From positions 1-64,000 of the forward strand of contig NZ_BOPH01000148.1 in the NCBI RefSeq assembly GCF_016863655.1: a stretch of DNA of 64,000 nucleotides. Direction: 5' to 3'. The translations under genes were made by a program, and so were the position numbers. The notes below the pieces were generated by a model that worked only from the letters and a program-made list of their open reading frames with translations, searched no databases and was not told the origin of the DNA. The DNA is from Virgisporangium ochraceum (GTDB lineage Bacteria; Actinomycetota; Actinomycetes; Mycobacteriales; Micromonosporaceae). How positions within the stretch are numbered: the stretch's first letter is position 1; each line of letters starts with the position of its first letter. This document shows positions 31,701-40,160 of the stretch, in pieces.

Positions 31701-33881
31701 GTGACCATCTCCGACCCCACCGCACCGCCCCTCTCCGACAACGGGGCCACGACCTACCTCGTCGACGACGAGCTGACCCAGGACGACCTGTACACCGGCG
31801 GCGACGTCCAGGAGGCCGAGACGACGCCGGACACCGCGCCCACGACCCCGCAGGCGCCCCCGTTACCCGTGCCCCCGCCGATCCTGGTGAAGCGGCTCGT
31901 CCGCGGCCGCTACCGCAGCGGGGGGACCGGGTACCAGCTGGAGGTGCGCGTCGACGTCGGCGGCACACGTCCGATGAACCGGATCAGCGGTGACTTCTTC
32001 TACGTCAGCGGTGGCACCGAGTCCTACTTCGGCTCGTTCCGCGTCGACGCGCCGACGGTCACGACCACGGCCACCGAGGTGCGGCTGGAGGGTCCGGGAC
32101 AGTTCACGTTCAGCGCGGGGGCGCCGTACGTGCGGGTCACCGTCCCGCGGCGGTTCATCTGGCAGCCGCAGGCGCCGGCGACCGTCCAGTTCGTCACGCC
32201 GCCGAACACGCCCGGCGCGACCTACGCGTGCGCGTTCGTCTCCTCGTACTTCCGGTCGGTGGAGTGGGAGCAGGACTTCGTGGTCGGCACCACGCCGTTC
32301 GTCGCCTACGACACGGCCGCGCTGCCGGCGCCCGTGGGTTCACCGGCCGGGCTCGTCGACGTCCAGCGCGCCTACCGGCTCGCGGGCGTGGAGATGCTGG
32401 CCTCGGGCAACACGAACGCGATCCCGGTCGCCGCGGCCGGCGTCGACGCGAAGTGGACCGACGCCGAGCTGCACGACGCGATGGTCACGCACTTCTCCCG
32501 GTGGGCGAACATCCCGCAGTGGAAGGTCTGGCTGATCGTCGCGACCCAGCACGTCGACGGCTGGCGCGGCATCATGTTCGACGCCGGTGACACCCACGAG
32601 CGGCAGGGCTGTGCGGTGTTCGACACCACGATCGGCGGCCAGGCGCCGTTCGACCAGCGTGCGCAGCTGCGCACCTACGTCCACGAGCTCGGGCACGCCT
32701 TCAACCTGCTGCACTCGTGGCAGAAGCACCTCGCCGACCCGCCGCAGCCGCTCGGCGACAACAACGGGCTGGGCGACCTGTCGTGGATGAACTACGTCGA
32801 CCGGTTCCAGCCGTCGAACGGTCCCGGCGGCACCGCCGCGTACTGGGCGGCGTTCCCGTTCCAGTTCACCGACCGCGAGGTGATCCACCTGCGGCACGCG
32901 TTCTACCGCAACATCGTGATGGGCGGCGACGCGTTCGGTCAGGGCGCGGCCGAGGTCGACCCGCACCTGTTCGCCGAGCCGGTCCGGGACCGGTCGGGGC
33001 TGGCGATCGAGGTCCGCGCGAAGGACGCGTTCGCCTACGGCGAGCCGGTGGTCGTCGAGCTGAAGCTGTCCTCGACCGACACGCGGGGCACCGCGACCCA
33101 CGGATACCTGCACCCGAACGAGGACTTCGTGACGATCGCGATCCGGCAGCCGTCGGGCCGCACGGTCCTGTTCCGCCCGCTGATCCGCCACTGCGCCGAC
33201 GAGGGCCGGACGGTCATGCTGATGCCCGGCGAGGCCCGCTACGAGAGCGCGTTCATCGGCTACGGCGGCGGCGGCGCGTACTTCGACCAGCCGGGCCGCT
33301 ACGCGGTCCGCGCGTCCTACCTCGCCGCCGACGGCTCGCGGATCGTCTCGCCGGTCACCGAGGTGCGCGTGCGCCCGCCGGTCACCGCGCAGGACGTCGC
33401 GGTGGGTGAGCTGCTGCTCGGTGACCAGCAGGGCCAGCTCCTGGCGCTGCTCGGCTCCGACTCGCGTCACCTGCGCGACGGCAACGCGGCCTTCGACGCG
33501 TTGCTGGCCGAGCACGGCGACCACCCGCTGGCGTCGTTCGCCCGGCTGGCGCGGGGGGTCAACGCCGCGAGGGCCTTCAAGGAGATCACCGCCGACAAGC
33601 GGACGACCGTGCGTCCGCCGGACCCGGCGACCGCGATCGCGGAGCTGTCGCGGGTGCGGGAGGCGGCCGACCGCGGCGAGGGCGTGGACAACATCACGCT
33701 GAACCTGGTCATGCGCACCCAGGCGAAGGCCGAGGCCCGCGCCGGCGACACCGACCGGGCGGCGGAGATCCTCGACGGCATGCCCGCGGCGTTCGAGGCC
33801 CGCGGCGTGAACCCGGCGGTCGTCGAGACCGTGCGCCGGCAGGCGGCGGACGCGAGGGTCGAGCTGCTCGGTGACGGCTGA
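31701..33881 (+). CDS. Metzincin-like zinc metallopeptidase, large multi-domain
   Basis: GTG 31701 is chosen because GGGAGG precedes it by six bases; an in-frame GTG at 31647 would add 18 residues. The 726 residues include a Pro-rich N-terminal region, a beta-rich domain (60-230) and a catalytic region with HELGHAFNLLH (His328, Glu329, His332, His338), the extended zinc motif of metzincins. SWMNYVD further on is a plausible Met-turn. Beta-sandwich and helical C-terminal domains follow. No signal peptide is visible, unusual for such peptidases. It overlaps the next gene by 11 bases. Confidence 0.85.
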   Translation: MTISDPTAPPLSDNGATTYLVDDELTQDDLYTGGDVQEAETTPDTAPTTPQAPPLPVPPPILVKRLVRGRYRSGGTGYQLEVRVDVGGTRPMNRISGDFFYVSGGTESYFGSFRVDAPTVTTTATEVRLEGPGQFTFSAGAPYVRVTVPRRFIWQPQAPATVQFVTPPNTPGATYACAFVSSYFRSVEWEQDFVVGTTPFVAYDTAALPAPVGSPAGLVDVQRAYRLAGVEMLASGNTNAIPVAAAGVDAKWTDAELHDAMVTHFSRWANIPQWKVWLIVATQHVDGWRGIMFDAGDTHERQGCAVFDTTIGGQAPFDQRAQLRTYVHELGHAFNLLHSWQKHLADPPQPLGDNNGLGDLSWMNYVDRFQPSNGPGGTAAYWAAFPFQFTDREVIHLRHAFYRNIVMGGDAFGQGAAEVDPHLFAEPVRDRSGLAIEVRAKDAFAYGEPVVVELKLSSTDTRGTATHGYLHPNEDFVTIAIRQPSGRTVLFRPLIRHCADEGRTVMLMPGEARYESAFIGYGGGGAYFDQPGRYAVRASYLAADGSRIVSPVTEVRVRPPVTAQDVAVGELLLGDQQGQLLALLGSDSRHLRDGNAAFDALLAEHGDHPLASFARLARGVNAARAFKEITADKRTTVRPPDPATAIAELSRVREAADRGEGVDNITLNLVMRTQAKAEARAGDTDRAAEILDGMPAAFEARGVNPAVVETVRRQAADARVELLGDG

Positions 33882-34347
33882 GCTGACCCTGCACGCACCG
33901 GCCGGCCCGCATCCCGCCGGCCGGCCGGTGCCGGTGCGCGCCCGGTTGCGCAACAGCGGTCCCGGTGACCTGTGGATCGTCGGCGTCGTCGACGGCTCGG
34001 ACACCGGTACCCGCTACCCGCACTGGCTGCCGCTGGTCCGCCTCGACGGCGTCGTGGTCGCGGTGCCGGCGCGGCCGGAGGACCCCCTCGTGGGACCGTT
34101 GCGCACCACGGACTTCCGGTGCCTCGCGCCCGGCGGGGCGATGGACCCGGGTCCGCTGCCGACGTTCGACACCTTCGCGCCGGAGGTGCCGGGAACCTAC
34201 GTGTACTCGCTGGACCTGTCGACCGGGTCTGGGCGTCCGGAGGCCTGGCTGGGAACGTTCAACCAGGACCGGTCGGTCCTCGACCTGGTCGCCCGCGTCC
34301 CCCGTCTGACCCTGCACGCCGAGGCCACGGTCGAGATCGCGTCATGA
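33871..34347 (+). CDS. Hypothetical beta-sandwich partner of the metallopeptidase
   Basis: The 158-residue protein starts with GTG inside the end of the metallopeptidase gene, so the two are translationally coupled. The sequence is rich in beta-strand patterns (VRARLRNSGPGDLWIVGVVDGS, GTYVYSLDLSTG) and looks like an immunoglobulin-like or bacterial Ig fold. No catalytic motif or signal peptide is seen. A role as inhibitor, chaperone or substrate adaptor of the peptidase is inferred only from the overlap. Confidence 0.75.
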   Translation: MTAELTLHAPAGPHPAGRPVPVRARLRNSGPGDLWIVGVVDGSDTGTRYPHWLPLVRLDGVVVAVPARPEDPLVGPLRTTDFRCLAPGGAMDPGPLPTFDTFAPEVPGTYVYSLDLSTGSGRPEAWLGTFNQDRSVLDLVARVPRLTLHAEATVEIAS

Positions 34348-34370
34348 TCGTCAGCACGGTGACGATCATG
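34343..34370. repeat. Perfect 11-bp inverted repeat over a stop codon and the LLM leader
   Basis: CATGATCGTCA (34343-34353) and TGACGATCATG (34360-34370) flank GCACGG. It overlaps the upstream stop codon and ends 32 bases before the LLM start. It has more A/T than the terminators here, so an operator is as likely as a terminator. Confidence 0.6.
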
Positions 34371-34402
34371 GAAGACGGAGGCCGCGAGCCGGGTACGGTC
34401 GG

Positions 34403-35272
34403 ATGATGAACGATCTGGGACGGTACGGGCTCTGGGCGCCCGCGCGGATCTGGCCCGACGACGCGGCGGAGGTCGCCGGCGCCGCACGCGAGATCGAGAG
34501 CCTCGGCTACGGCGCCCTGTGGATCGGCGGCAGCCCGCCCGACGACCTGGCGCTGGCCGAGGCGGTCCTGGCGGCCACGACCACGCTCGTCGTCGGTACC
34601 AGCATCGTCGACATCTGGACCAGCGACGGCGAGCGGCTCGCCGCCTCGCAGGCCCGGATCCGGGACAGGTTCCCGGGGCGGTTCTACCTGGGGATCGGAT
34701 CGGGTCACGCGCCCACGGCGGAGTCGCGGGGGCAGTCGTACACGAGGCCGCTGAGCCGGCTGCGGGAGCTGCTCACCGGTCCGCTCGCGAGCGTGCCGGT
34801 GGGCGAGCGGATGATCGCGGCGCTCGGTCCGCGGACGCTGGAGACGGCGGCCGAGCTCACCGCGGGTGCTCTGCCGTACCTGATGCCGCCGGCCCACACC
34901 GCCGGGGCCCGTCGGATCCTCGGTGCCGGGCCGCTGCTCGCCCCGGAGCAGAAGGTGTTCCTCGGCACCGACCCCGACGCGGCGCGCCACGCCGGTCGCC
35001 GCACCCTGAAGCTGTACCTGGCGTTGCCGAACTACACCCGCCAGCTGGCCCGCTTCGGCATGGACGGGGCCGACCTGGCCGGCGGCGGCAGTGACCGCTT
35101 CGTCGACTCGGCCGTCGTCTGGGGCGACGACGAACGGGTGCGCGCCGGTGTCGACGCCCACCTCGAGGCCGGCGCGAACCACGTGGCGGTGCAGGTTCTC
35201 GACGGGGGCGGCGCACCGCGCACGCTGCCGCGCGAGGGTTGGCGCCGGCTGGCGGACGTGCTCAGGTCATAG
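34403..35272 (+). CDS. LLM-class F420-dependent oxidoreductase
   Basis: The 289 residues match the luciferase-like family: LGRYGLWAPAR, AAREIESLGYGALWIGGS, ATTTLVVGTSIVDIW, FPGRFYLGIGSGH, and a late GANHVAVQVLD. The second Met (34406) could also be the start. Reduced F420 is the likely cofactor; the substrate is unknown. It is read after the peptidase pair but separated by the inverted repeat, and its end overlaps the convergent GNAT gene by six bases. Confidence 0.88.
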   Translation: MMNDLGRYGLWAPARIWPDDAAEVAGAAREIESLGYGALWIGGSPPDDLALAEAVLAATTTLVVGTSIVDIWTSDGERLAASQARIRDRFPGRFYLGIGSGHAPTAESRGQSYTRPLSRLRELLTGPLASVPVGERMIAALGPRTLETAAELTAGALPYLMPPAHTAGARRILGAGPLLAPEQKVFLGTDPDAARHAGRRTLKLYLALPNYTRQLARFGMDGADLAGGGSDRFVDSAVVWGDDERVRAGVDAHLEAGANHVAVQVLDGGGAPRTLPREGWRRLADVLRS

Positions 35273-35743
35273 GCTCGTCCGGAGGGTCACCGACATCGGC
35301 GTGAAGCCGTGGCGGACGTAGAAGCGTTGCGCGCCCTCGTTCGCGGCGAACGCGCTGACGCTCGCGTGGTGCGCGCCGTTCGCGCGGGCCCAGTCGAAGA
35401 AGTGACCCACCAGCGCGGTGCCGACGCCCGCGTTGCGGGCCGCGGGGTCGACGCGGATGCTCTCCAGCACCGCGACCGCCACCGTGCGCAGGTCGTCGGG
35501 TGCCGCCAGCTTGCCGACGAGGTGGCCGAGGGTCGCGTCGCCGTCGCGGGCCAGTACGAGCAGGCACGTGTCGTCGTCGATGAGGTCGGTGTAGTAGGCG
35601 GCGCCGCCACGCGCGGGCCACGAGGTGTCCATGGTGGCGTCGAACCGGCCGCCGTCCTCCATGAACAGCCCGGCGACGGAGGTCAGAAGGTCGTCGAGGT
35701 CGGCGGGCCGCACTGTGTCGATCGTCACCGTGTCAAGCGTCAT
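35267..35743 (-). CDS. GNAT-family N-acetyltransferase
   Basis: The 158 residues carry the acetyl-CoA-binding signature RNAGVGTALVGHFFDWA and a typical end (ANEGAQRFYVRHGFTPM). The N-terminal region has the acidic pattern DLDDLLTSVAGLF. The substrate cannot be predicted. It lies between the LLM gene (convergent) and the CsbD gene (same strand, separated by a strong hairpin). Confidence 0.87.
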   Translation of the reverse strand: MTLDTVTIDTVRPADLDDLLTSVAGLFMEDGGRFDATMDTSWPARGGAAYYTDLIDDDTCLLVLARDGDATLGHLVGKLAAPDDLRTVAVAVLESIRVDPAARNAGVGTALVGHFFDWARANGAHHASVSAFAANEGAQRFYVRHGFTPMSVTLRTSL

Positions 35744-35784
35744 GCGACCGAGGCTATCGGCTCCGATTTCAGTGATAAATGGTT

Positions 35785-35814
35785 GCGGGCCACGGTGTTT
35801 CCACCGTGGCCCGC
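35785..35814 (-). terminator. Hairpin terminator after the CsbD-like gene
   Basis: Arms 35785-35797 and 35802-35814 form a perfect 13-bp stem with loop TTTC, 12 bases after the CsbD stop in its own direction. Confidence 0.88.
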
Positions 35815-35825
35815 GGAACGACCGG

Positions 35826-35999
35826 TCAGGACTTGAACGCGTCCTTCACGTTCTCGACGGCCTGCTTGAGCTTCGAGCTGCTCTGGTCGGCCCTGCCTTC
35901 GGCCTCGAGCTGCTCGTTGTCGGTCGCGCGACCGACGCCTTCCTTCACCTTGCCGCCGACTTCCTCGGCCTTGTTGTCGACCTTGTCGTCGAAAGCCAT
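35826..35999 (-). CDS. CsbD-family stress-response protein
   Basis: The ATG at 35999 has GGAGGA upstream and gives 57 residues, the normal family length; longer frames upstream have no signal for initiation. The pattern DDKVDNKAEEVGGKVKEGVG, then AEGRADQ and a helical Lys-rich end, is the CsbD signature. These small hydrophilic proteins accumulate in general stress; their biochemical role is not known. Confidence 0.92.
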   Translation of the reverse strand: MAFDDKVDNKAEEVGGKVKEGVGRATDNEQLEAEGRADQSSSKLKQAVENVKDAFKS

Positions 36000-36075
36000 G
36001 AGAGTCCTCCGCTTCTTCGTGTCAACACCCTGGAGGTACCCGCGTCTGCCACCGGGCAATCATTTATGCCGGTTT

Positions 36076-37425
36076 TCATGTGGTGATCCGGAACGTGGCG
36101 TCGGCGCGATCGGTGGCGGTGGCGACCGGGTCGATGCGCAGCAGGTAGTTGAAGTGCCGGAGATAGCGGTCGGGGAAGTTGTACGACTGGAACGACACCG
36201 CCGAACCGTCGGCGAGGCCGGCCACGCGCCGGAACGTCGCGTCGGCGGCGAACGCCGCGGTGCCCTCGTTGCGGGCCAGCGAGAGGTCGTAGTTGTAGTG
36301 CCGCAGGTAGTACCCGGGGAAGTTCACCGACTCGAACGACACGTAGCCGCTGGCGGCGTTGGCGAGACCGGGGACGATGCGCCACTGTCCGTCGGCGGCG
36401 GGGTTCGGCGCGGGGTCGATCCGCGCGTCGTTGTCGATGTGACGCACGTACCGGTCGGCGAAATTGTACGACTGCAACCGGTTCACCGGGTAGGTGGGGG
36501 TGCCGACGCCGACGCTGGTCTGTGTGACCTTCTGGATCGTGCCGTCGCTGTTGTGGACGAGGCGTTCCATCGCCAGCGAACGGCGGTAGTTGCCGCCGCC
36601 GGGCAGCCCGTTGCGGTGGTACACGACGTACCAGGCGCCGTTGTACTGCGCGATCGTGGCGTGGTTGGTGTTGGTGTTCGTCGGGTCGAGGATCACGCCG
36701 CGGTAGGTGAACGGCCCGAGCGGGTTGGTGGCGGTGGCGTAGGCGATCTGGCCGGGCCAGCCGGTGGAGTAGGAGTAGTAGTAGGTCCCGTTGCGCTTGT
36801 GCATGTGACCCGCTTCGGCGAACCCGCTGCCGCCGGTGATGGTGAGGTTCTGGATGGCGCCGCTCGTGGATACGAGGTCGGCGCCCAGACGCACCACCTT
36901 CGGCGCGCGGGCGCCGCCGAAGTACAGGTAGCCCTGGCCGTTGTCGTCGACGAACGCGGCCGGGTCGATCGGTTCCTCGCCGGTGTTGGCGTCGCGTCCG
37001 CGTTCGATCAGCGCGCTGCCACGGGGGTCGGTGAAACCGCTCGTGGGTGACGTGCTGCGGGCGACGCCGATCTTCGTGCGGTCGACCGGCAGGTACAGGT
37101 AGTAGGAGCCGTTGCGGTACACCGCCGACGGCGCCCACGCGTTGGCCTGTGCCCAGCGGAACCCGCTGATGGCGAACGGCGCGCCGTGGTCGGTCCACGT
37201 GGTGAGGTCGGCGGAGGAGTAGACGCGCCAGGCGGAGGAGTCCCAGTAGGTGCCGCTGTTCGACGCGTCGTCGGTGGTGTAGACGTAGACGCGGTTGTCG
37301 GCGACGAGCATCGACGGGTCCGCGGCGAAGCGTCCCACGATGGGGTTCGAGGCCGCGGCCGGCGCGACGGGGCCGGCGACCACCGCGGCGGCGGCCGCCA
37401 GGCAGATGACGAGCAGGCGTTTCAT
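36076..37425 (-). CDS. Secreted GH43 glycosidase with C-terminal AbfB (CBM42) domain
   Basis: The 449 residues begin with a signal peptide (MKRLLVICL, AAA-rich core, cut near APAAA). A five-bladed GH43 propeller follows, with Asp36 in ADPSM as likely base, a second Asp in IDPAAF, and Glu in FAEAGH as likely acid. The C-terminal 145 residues have three repeats of the form FQSYNFPDRYLRHFNY, the arabinofuranose-binding AbfB fold. The enzyme should release arabinose or xylose residues from plant polysaccharide outside the cell. It lies downstream of the broken GH43 gene in the same direction with 19 bases between, so it was probably its operon partner. Confidence 0.93.
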   Translation of the reverse strand: MKRLLVICLAAAAAVVAGPVAPAAASNPIVGRFAADPSMLVADNRVYVYTTDDASNSGTYWDSSAWRVYSSADLTTWTDHGAPFAISGFRWAQANAWAPSAVYRNGSYYLYLPVDRTKIGVARSTSPTSGFTDPRGSALIERGRDANTGEEPIDPAAFVDDNGQGYLYFGGARAPKVVRLGADLVSTSGAIQNLTITGGSGFAEAGHMHKRNGTYYYSYSTGWPGQIAYATATNPLGPFTYRGVILDPTNTNTNHATIAQYNGAWYVVYHRNGLPGGGNYRRSLAMERLVHNSDGTIQKVTQTSVGVGTPTYPVNRLQSYNFADRYVRHIDNDARIDPAPNPAADGQWRIVPGLANAASGYVSFESVNFPGYYLRHYNYDLSLARNEGTAAFAADATFRRVAGLADGSAVSFQSYNFPDRYLRHFNYLLRIDPVATATDRADATFRITT

Positions 37426-37444
37426 GTCGCAGTTCCCTTCGGGG

Positions 37445-38183
37445 TCAACTGACGGGGCGGAACGTCGGGTCGGCGGCGAACGTGGCCGAACCGTCGTTCC
37501 GCACCAGGGCGACGTCGTAGTTGGAGTGCCGCATGAACCGGTCGGGGAAGTTGAACGACCGCGGCCGCTGCACGGTGACCGCCGGTCCGGCCGGCTCTCC
37601 CTGAGACGCCGCGTCGTTGGCGTGGTAGGCGATCCAGGTCTCGGTGCCGTCGGGGGAGGTGAGGAACGAGTGGTGGGCGGGCCCGTACACGCCCGCGGCG
37701 TCGTTGCGCTGGAAGATCGGGGTCGACCTCTTGACCCACGAGGAGCCCGAGACCACGGCGCCGCCGGTGTAGGTCAGCTGCCCGATCTTGTAGTCGGGAC
37801 CCTGGCACGTGCTGGCCGAGTACGTGATGAACGTGCGGCCGTCGCGTTGCAGCGCCACCGGTCCCTCGTTCATCGGCGTGCCCTGCCGCTCCCGGTCGCG
37901 GGTGGGCGCGGAGATGATCGCGCGCGGGCCGGTGACGGTCCACGGGTTGCTCAGCGCCACGATGTAGATGTGCGGGTCGCTGTCGCGCCACAGCGTCGTC
38001 GGCACGCCCGACCAGGTGAAGTAGAGCTGGCCGTCGATGGTCACGACGCTGCCGTCGAGCCGGTGCAGTTCCGGAGCCCAGATGTTGCGGTCGCGGCCGG
38101 CGGCGTGCGCGCTGAACACCGTGCAGTGCGGCGAGGGCCCGCACCGTCCATCGTGGACGGTCGGGCCGGGTGGACGTCATCAT
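37445..38183 (-). pseudogene. GH43-AbfB gene with 5' deletion and frameshift
   Basis: A strong ribosome binding site (GGGGAGAGCG) and ATGATG at 38183 open a frame that does not continue into the enzyme. The GH43 sequence itself (RDRNIWAPELHRLDG, PMNEGPVALQRDG, GVYGPAHHSFLTSPDGTETW) is in another frame, open from about 38170 to 37445. The signal peptide, the first catalytic Asp and about 100 residues are missing, and only one AbfB repeat remains at the end. A 224-residue product could start at GTG 38119 but would be cytoplasmic and incomplete. The promoter-proximal operator is still present. Confidence 0.7.
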
Positions 38184-38240
38184 CGCTCTCCCCTGGCGGG
38201 CGGGTCAGGCGCGGTGAGTCGGGCGGCAGTCAACCCAGAA

Positions 38241-38254
38241 TGTTAGCGATAACA
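38241..38254. promoter_or_regulatory. LacI-family type operator, GH43 pseudogene side
   Basis: TGTTAGCGATAACA has perfect TGTTA/TAACA arms around GCGA. It is close to the consensus TGTTAGCGCTAACA of LacI-type sugar regulators that control extracellular arabinan and xylan enzymes. No lacI gene lies in the window. Confidence 0.75.
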
Positions 38255-38404
38255 CGACGTATGTCAATGGCTCGATGGCCGGTGCGCGATGCGGTATGTC
38301 CGTCGGCGGGCGGGTGATCGGCGCGCCACCCGCTGGTGGCGTTCGCGGCGAACGTTCGCCCACTGGGCGGGAAAGGCATTCGTAAGACCTTGACGTCCAT
38401 CGAT

Positions 38405-38418
38405 TGTTAGCGCCAACA
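38405..38418. promoter_or_regulatory. LacI-family type operator, ricin-GH43 side
   Basis: TGTTAGCGCCAACA differs from a perfect palindrome by one pair and matches the site at 38241. It lies 151 bases upstream of the ricin-GH43 start. The 385-base gap 38184-38568 has no gene of its own. Confidence 0.75.
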
Positions 38419-38568
38419 TCGGGGACACAAGGGAACATTCGGCCGGACGCCCCGCCACCGCCGTCGCCCTTCCCGGGCCGCGTCCGTGCGCGGGTCGGCG
38501 GCCGGCAGCGACGATCCACCACCGTCGTGCTCCGGCCGGATGCCGCCAATCCCACCGGAAGGACCACC

Positions 38569-40083
38569 ATGACCGCCCTCCACCGGATGGCCGCGCTCCT
38601 GCCGCGCCGCGTGGCGCTCCCGCATCGCCTCGCGCTCCTGCCGCGCCGCCTCGCGCTCCTGCTCCTGGCCGTCGTCGTCGCCGTCACCGGAACGACCGCG
38701 GTGTTCAGCCTCTCAGCGGCGGCCGCCACCGTCGACACCTCCGCGTGGTACGTGATCACCGCCCAGCACAGCGGCAAGGTGCTCGAGGTCTACGACCGCT
38801 CCACCGCCGACGGCGCCCGGATCGTGCAGTGGGCCCGCAACGACGGCGCCTGGCAGCAGTGGCAGTTCGTCGACTCCGGCGGCGGCTGGTACCGGCTGAA
38901 GGCCAGGCACAGCGGCAAGGTCCTCGACGTGTCGGCCACCACCGACGGCGCCGAGATCCTGCAGCAGCCCGACCGCAACGCGACCAACCAGCAGTTCCGC
39001 CTCGCCGACTCGGCCGGCGGCGCGGTGCGTCTCATCAACCGCGCCAGCGGCCGGGCCCTGGACGTGTGGGAGCGCTCGACCGCCGACGGCGCGCGGGTCA
39101 GCCAGTTCACCGACCTCGACGGCACCAACCAGCGCTGGCAGCTGACCACGGTCGGCGGCACCCCGACGAACCCGCCATCCGGCCCGACCACGCCGCCGGC
39201 GTCCTACCCGAACCCGGGCCCGGTGTCGGGCAGCACCGGCGTGCACGACCCGACGGTCGTCAAGCGGCCCAACGGCGGCTACCTGCTGGCGCACACCGGC
39301 AACGACATCAGCCTCAAGACGTCGTCGAACCGCACGGCGTGGAGCAACGCCGGTTCGGTGTTCCCCGGCGGCGCGTCGTGGACGACGACGTACACCGGTG
39401 GCAGCCGTAACCTGTGGGCGCCGGACCTGTCCTACCGCAACGGCCGCTACTGGATGTACTACTCCGCCTCGACGTTCGGCTCCAACCGCTCGGCGATCTT
39501 CCTCGCGACCAGCACCAGCGGCGACTCCGGCACCTGGACCAACGTCGGCCCGGTCATCGAGTCGCGCACGAGCGACAACTGGAACGCGATCGACCCCAAC
39601 CTCGTCGTGGACTCCGCCGGCCGGTGGTGGTTGAGCTTCGGGTCGTTCTGGTCGGGCATCAAGATGGTCGCGATCAACCCGTCGACCGGGCTGCGTGCCG
39701 ACAGCGCGATCCTAAGTGTCGCCGGGCGCAACGGCGGCGCGATCGAGGCGCCGGTCATCGTGCAGCGCGGCTCGTGGTACTACCTGTGGGTGTCGTTCGA
39801 CCGGTGCTGCCAGGGCGCGTCGAGCACCTACCGGGTGATGGTGGGCCGGTCCACGTCGGTCACCGGTCCGTACGTCGACCGCAACGGCACCGCGATGACG
39901 TCGGGCGGCGGCACGCAGGTGCTCGCCGGGCACGGGAGCATCCACGGCCCGGGTCACCAGGCCGTGCTCGCCGACACCGACGGCGACGTGCTGGTCTACC
40001 ACTACTACGCGAACAACGGCGCCTCGTTGCTCGGCATCAACCGCATCGGGTACGACAGCGCGGGGTGGCCGTTCGTCTACTGA
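38569..40083 (+). CDS. Secreted arabinan-type GH43 with N-terminal ricin-B lectin domain
   Basis: The ATG at 38569 has GGAAGGA upstream; the frame is open further 5' but only through the operator region. The 504 residues start with an unusually long, repetitive signal peptide (LPRRVALP, LPRRLALL) cut near residue 48. A ricin-type trefoil (50-200) has QQWQF, NQQFRL and NQRWQL repeats, followed by a Pro/Thr linker. The GH43 domain carries Asp227 (HDPT), Asp342 (IDPN) and Glu393 (IEAP), the family's catalytic trio; the sequence resembles endo-1,5-arabinanases. It is divergent from the two other GH43 genes and shares the operators between them. Confidence 0.93.
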   Translation: MTALHRMAALLPRRVALPHRLALLPRRLALLLLAVVVAVTGTTAVFSLSAAAATVDTSAWYVITAQHSGKVLEVYDRSTADGARIVQWARNDGAWQQWQFVDSGGGWYRLKARHSGKVLDVSATTDGAEILQQPDRNATNQQFRLADSAGGAVRLINRASGRALDVWERSTADGARVSQFTDLDGTNQRWQLTTVGGTPTNPPSGPTTPPASYPNPGPVSGSTGVHDPTVVKRPNGGYLLAHTGNDISLKTSSNRTAWSNAGSVFPGGASWTTTYTGGSRNLWAPDLSYRNGRYWMYYSASTFGSNRSAIFLATSTSGDSGTWTNVGPVIESRTSDNWNAIDPNLVVDSAGRWWLSFGSFWSGIKMVAINPSTGLRADSAILSVAGRNGGAIEAPVIVQRGSWYYLWVSFDRCCQGASSTYRVMVGRSTSVTGPYVDRNGTAMTSGGGTQVLAGHGSIHGPGHQAVLADTDGDVLVYHYYANNGASLLGINRIGYDSAGWPFVY

Positions 40084-40102
40084 GGACGGTCGCCCGCGGT
40101 AC

Positions 40103-40133
40103 CCTCGACCCCGGCCGTGTGCCGGGGTCGAGG
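40103..40133 (+). terminator. Hairpin terminator after the ricin-GH43 gene
   Basis: A perfect 13-bp stem, 40103-40115 with 40121-40133, loop CGTGT, lies 19 bases after the stop. Confidence 0.88.
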
Positions 40134-40160
40134 CCCGTGCGCACCGACGACGGGAGACCG

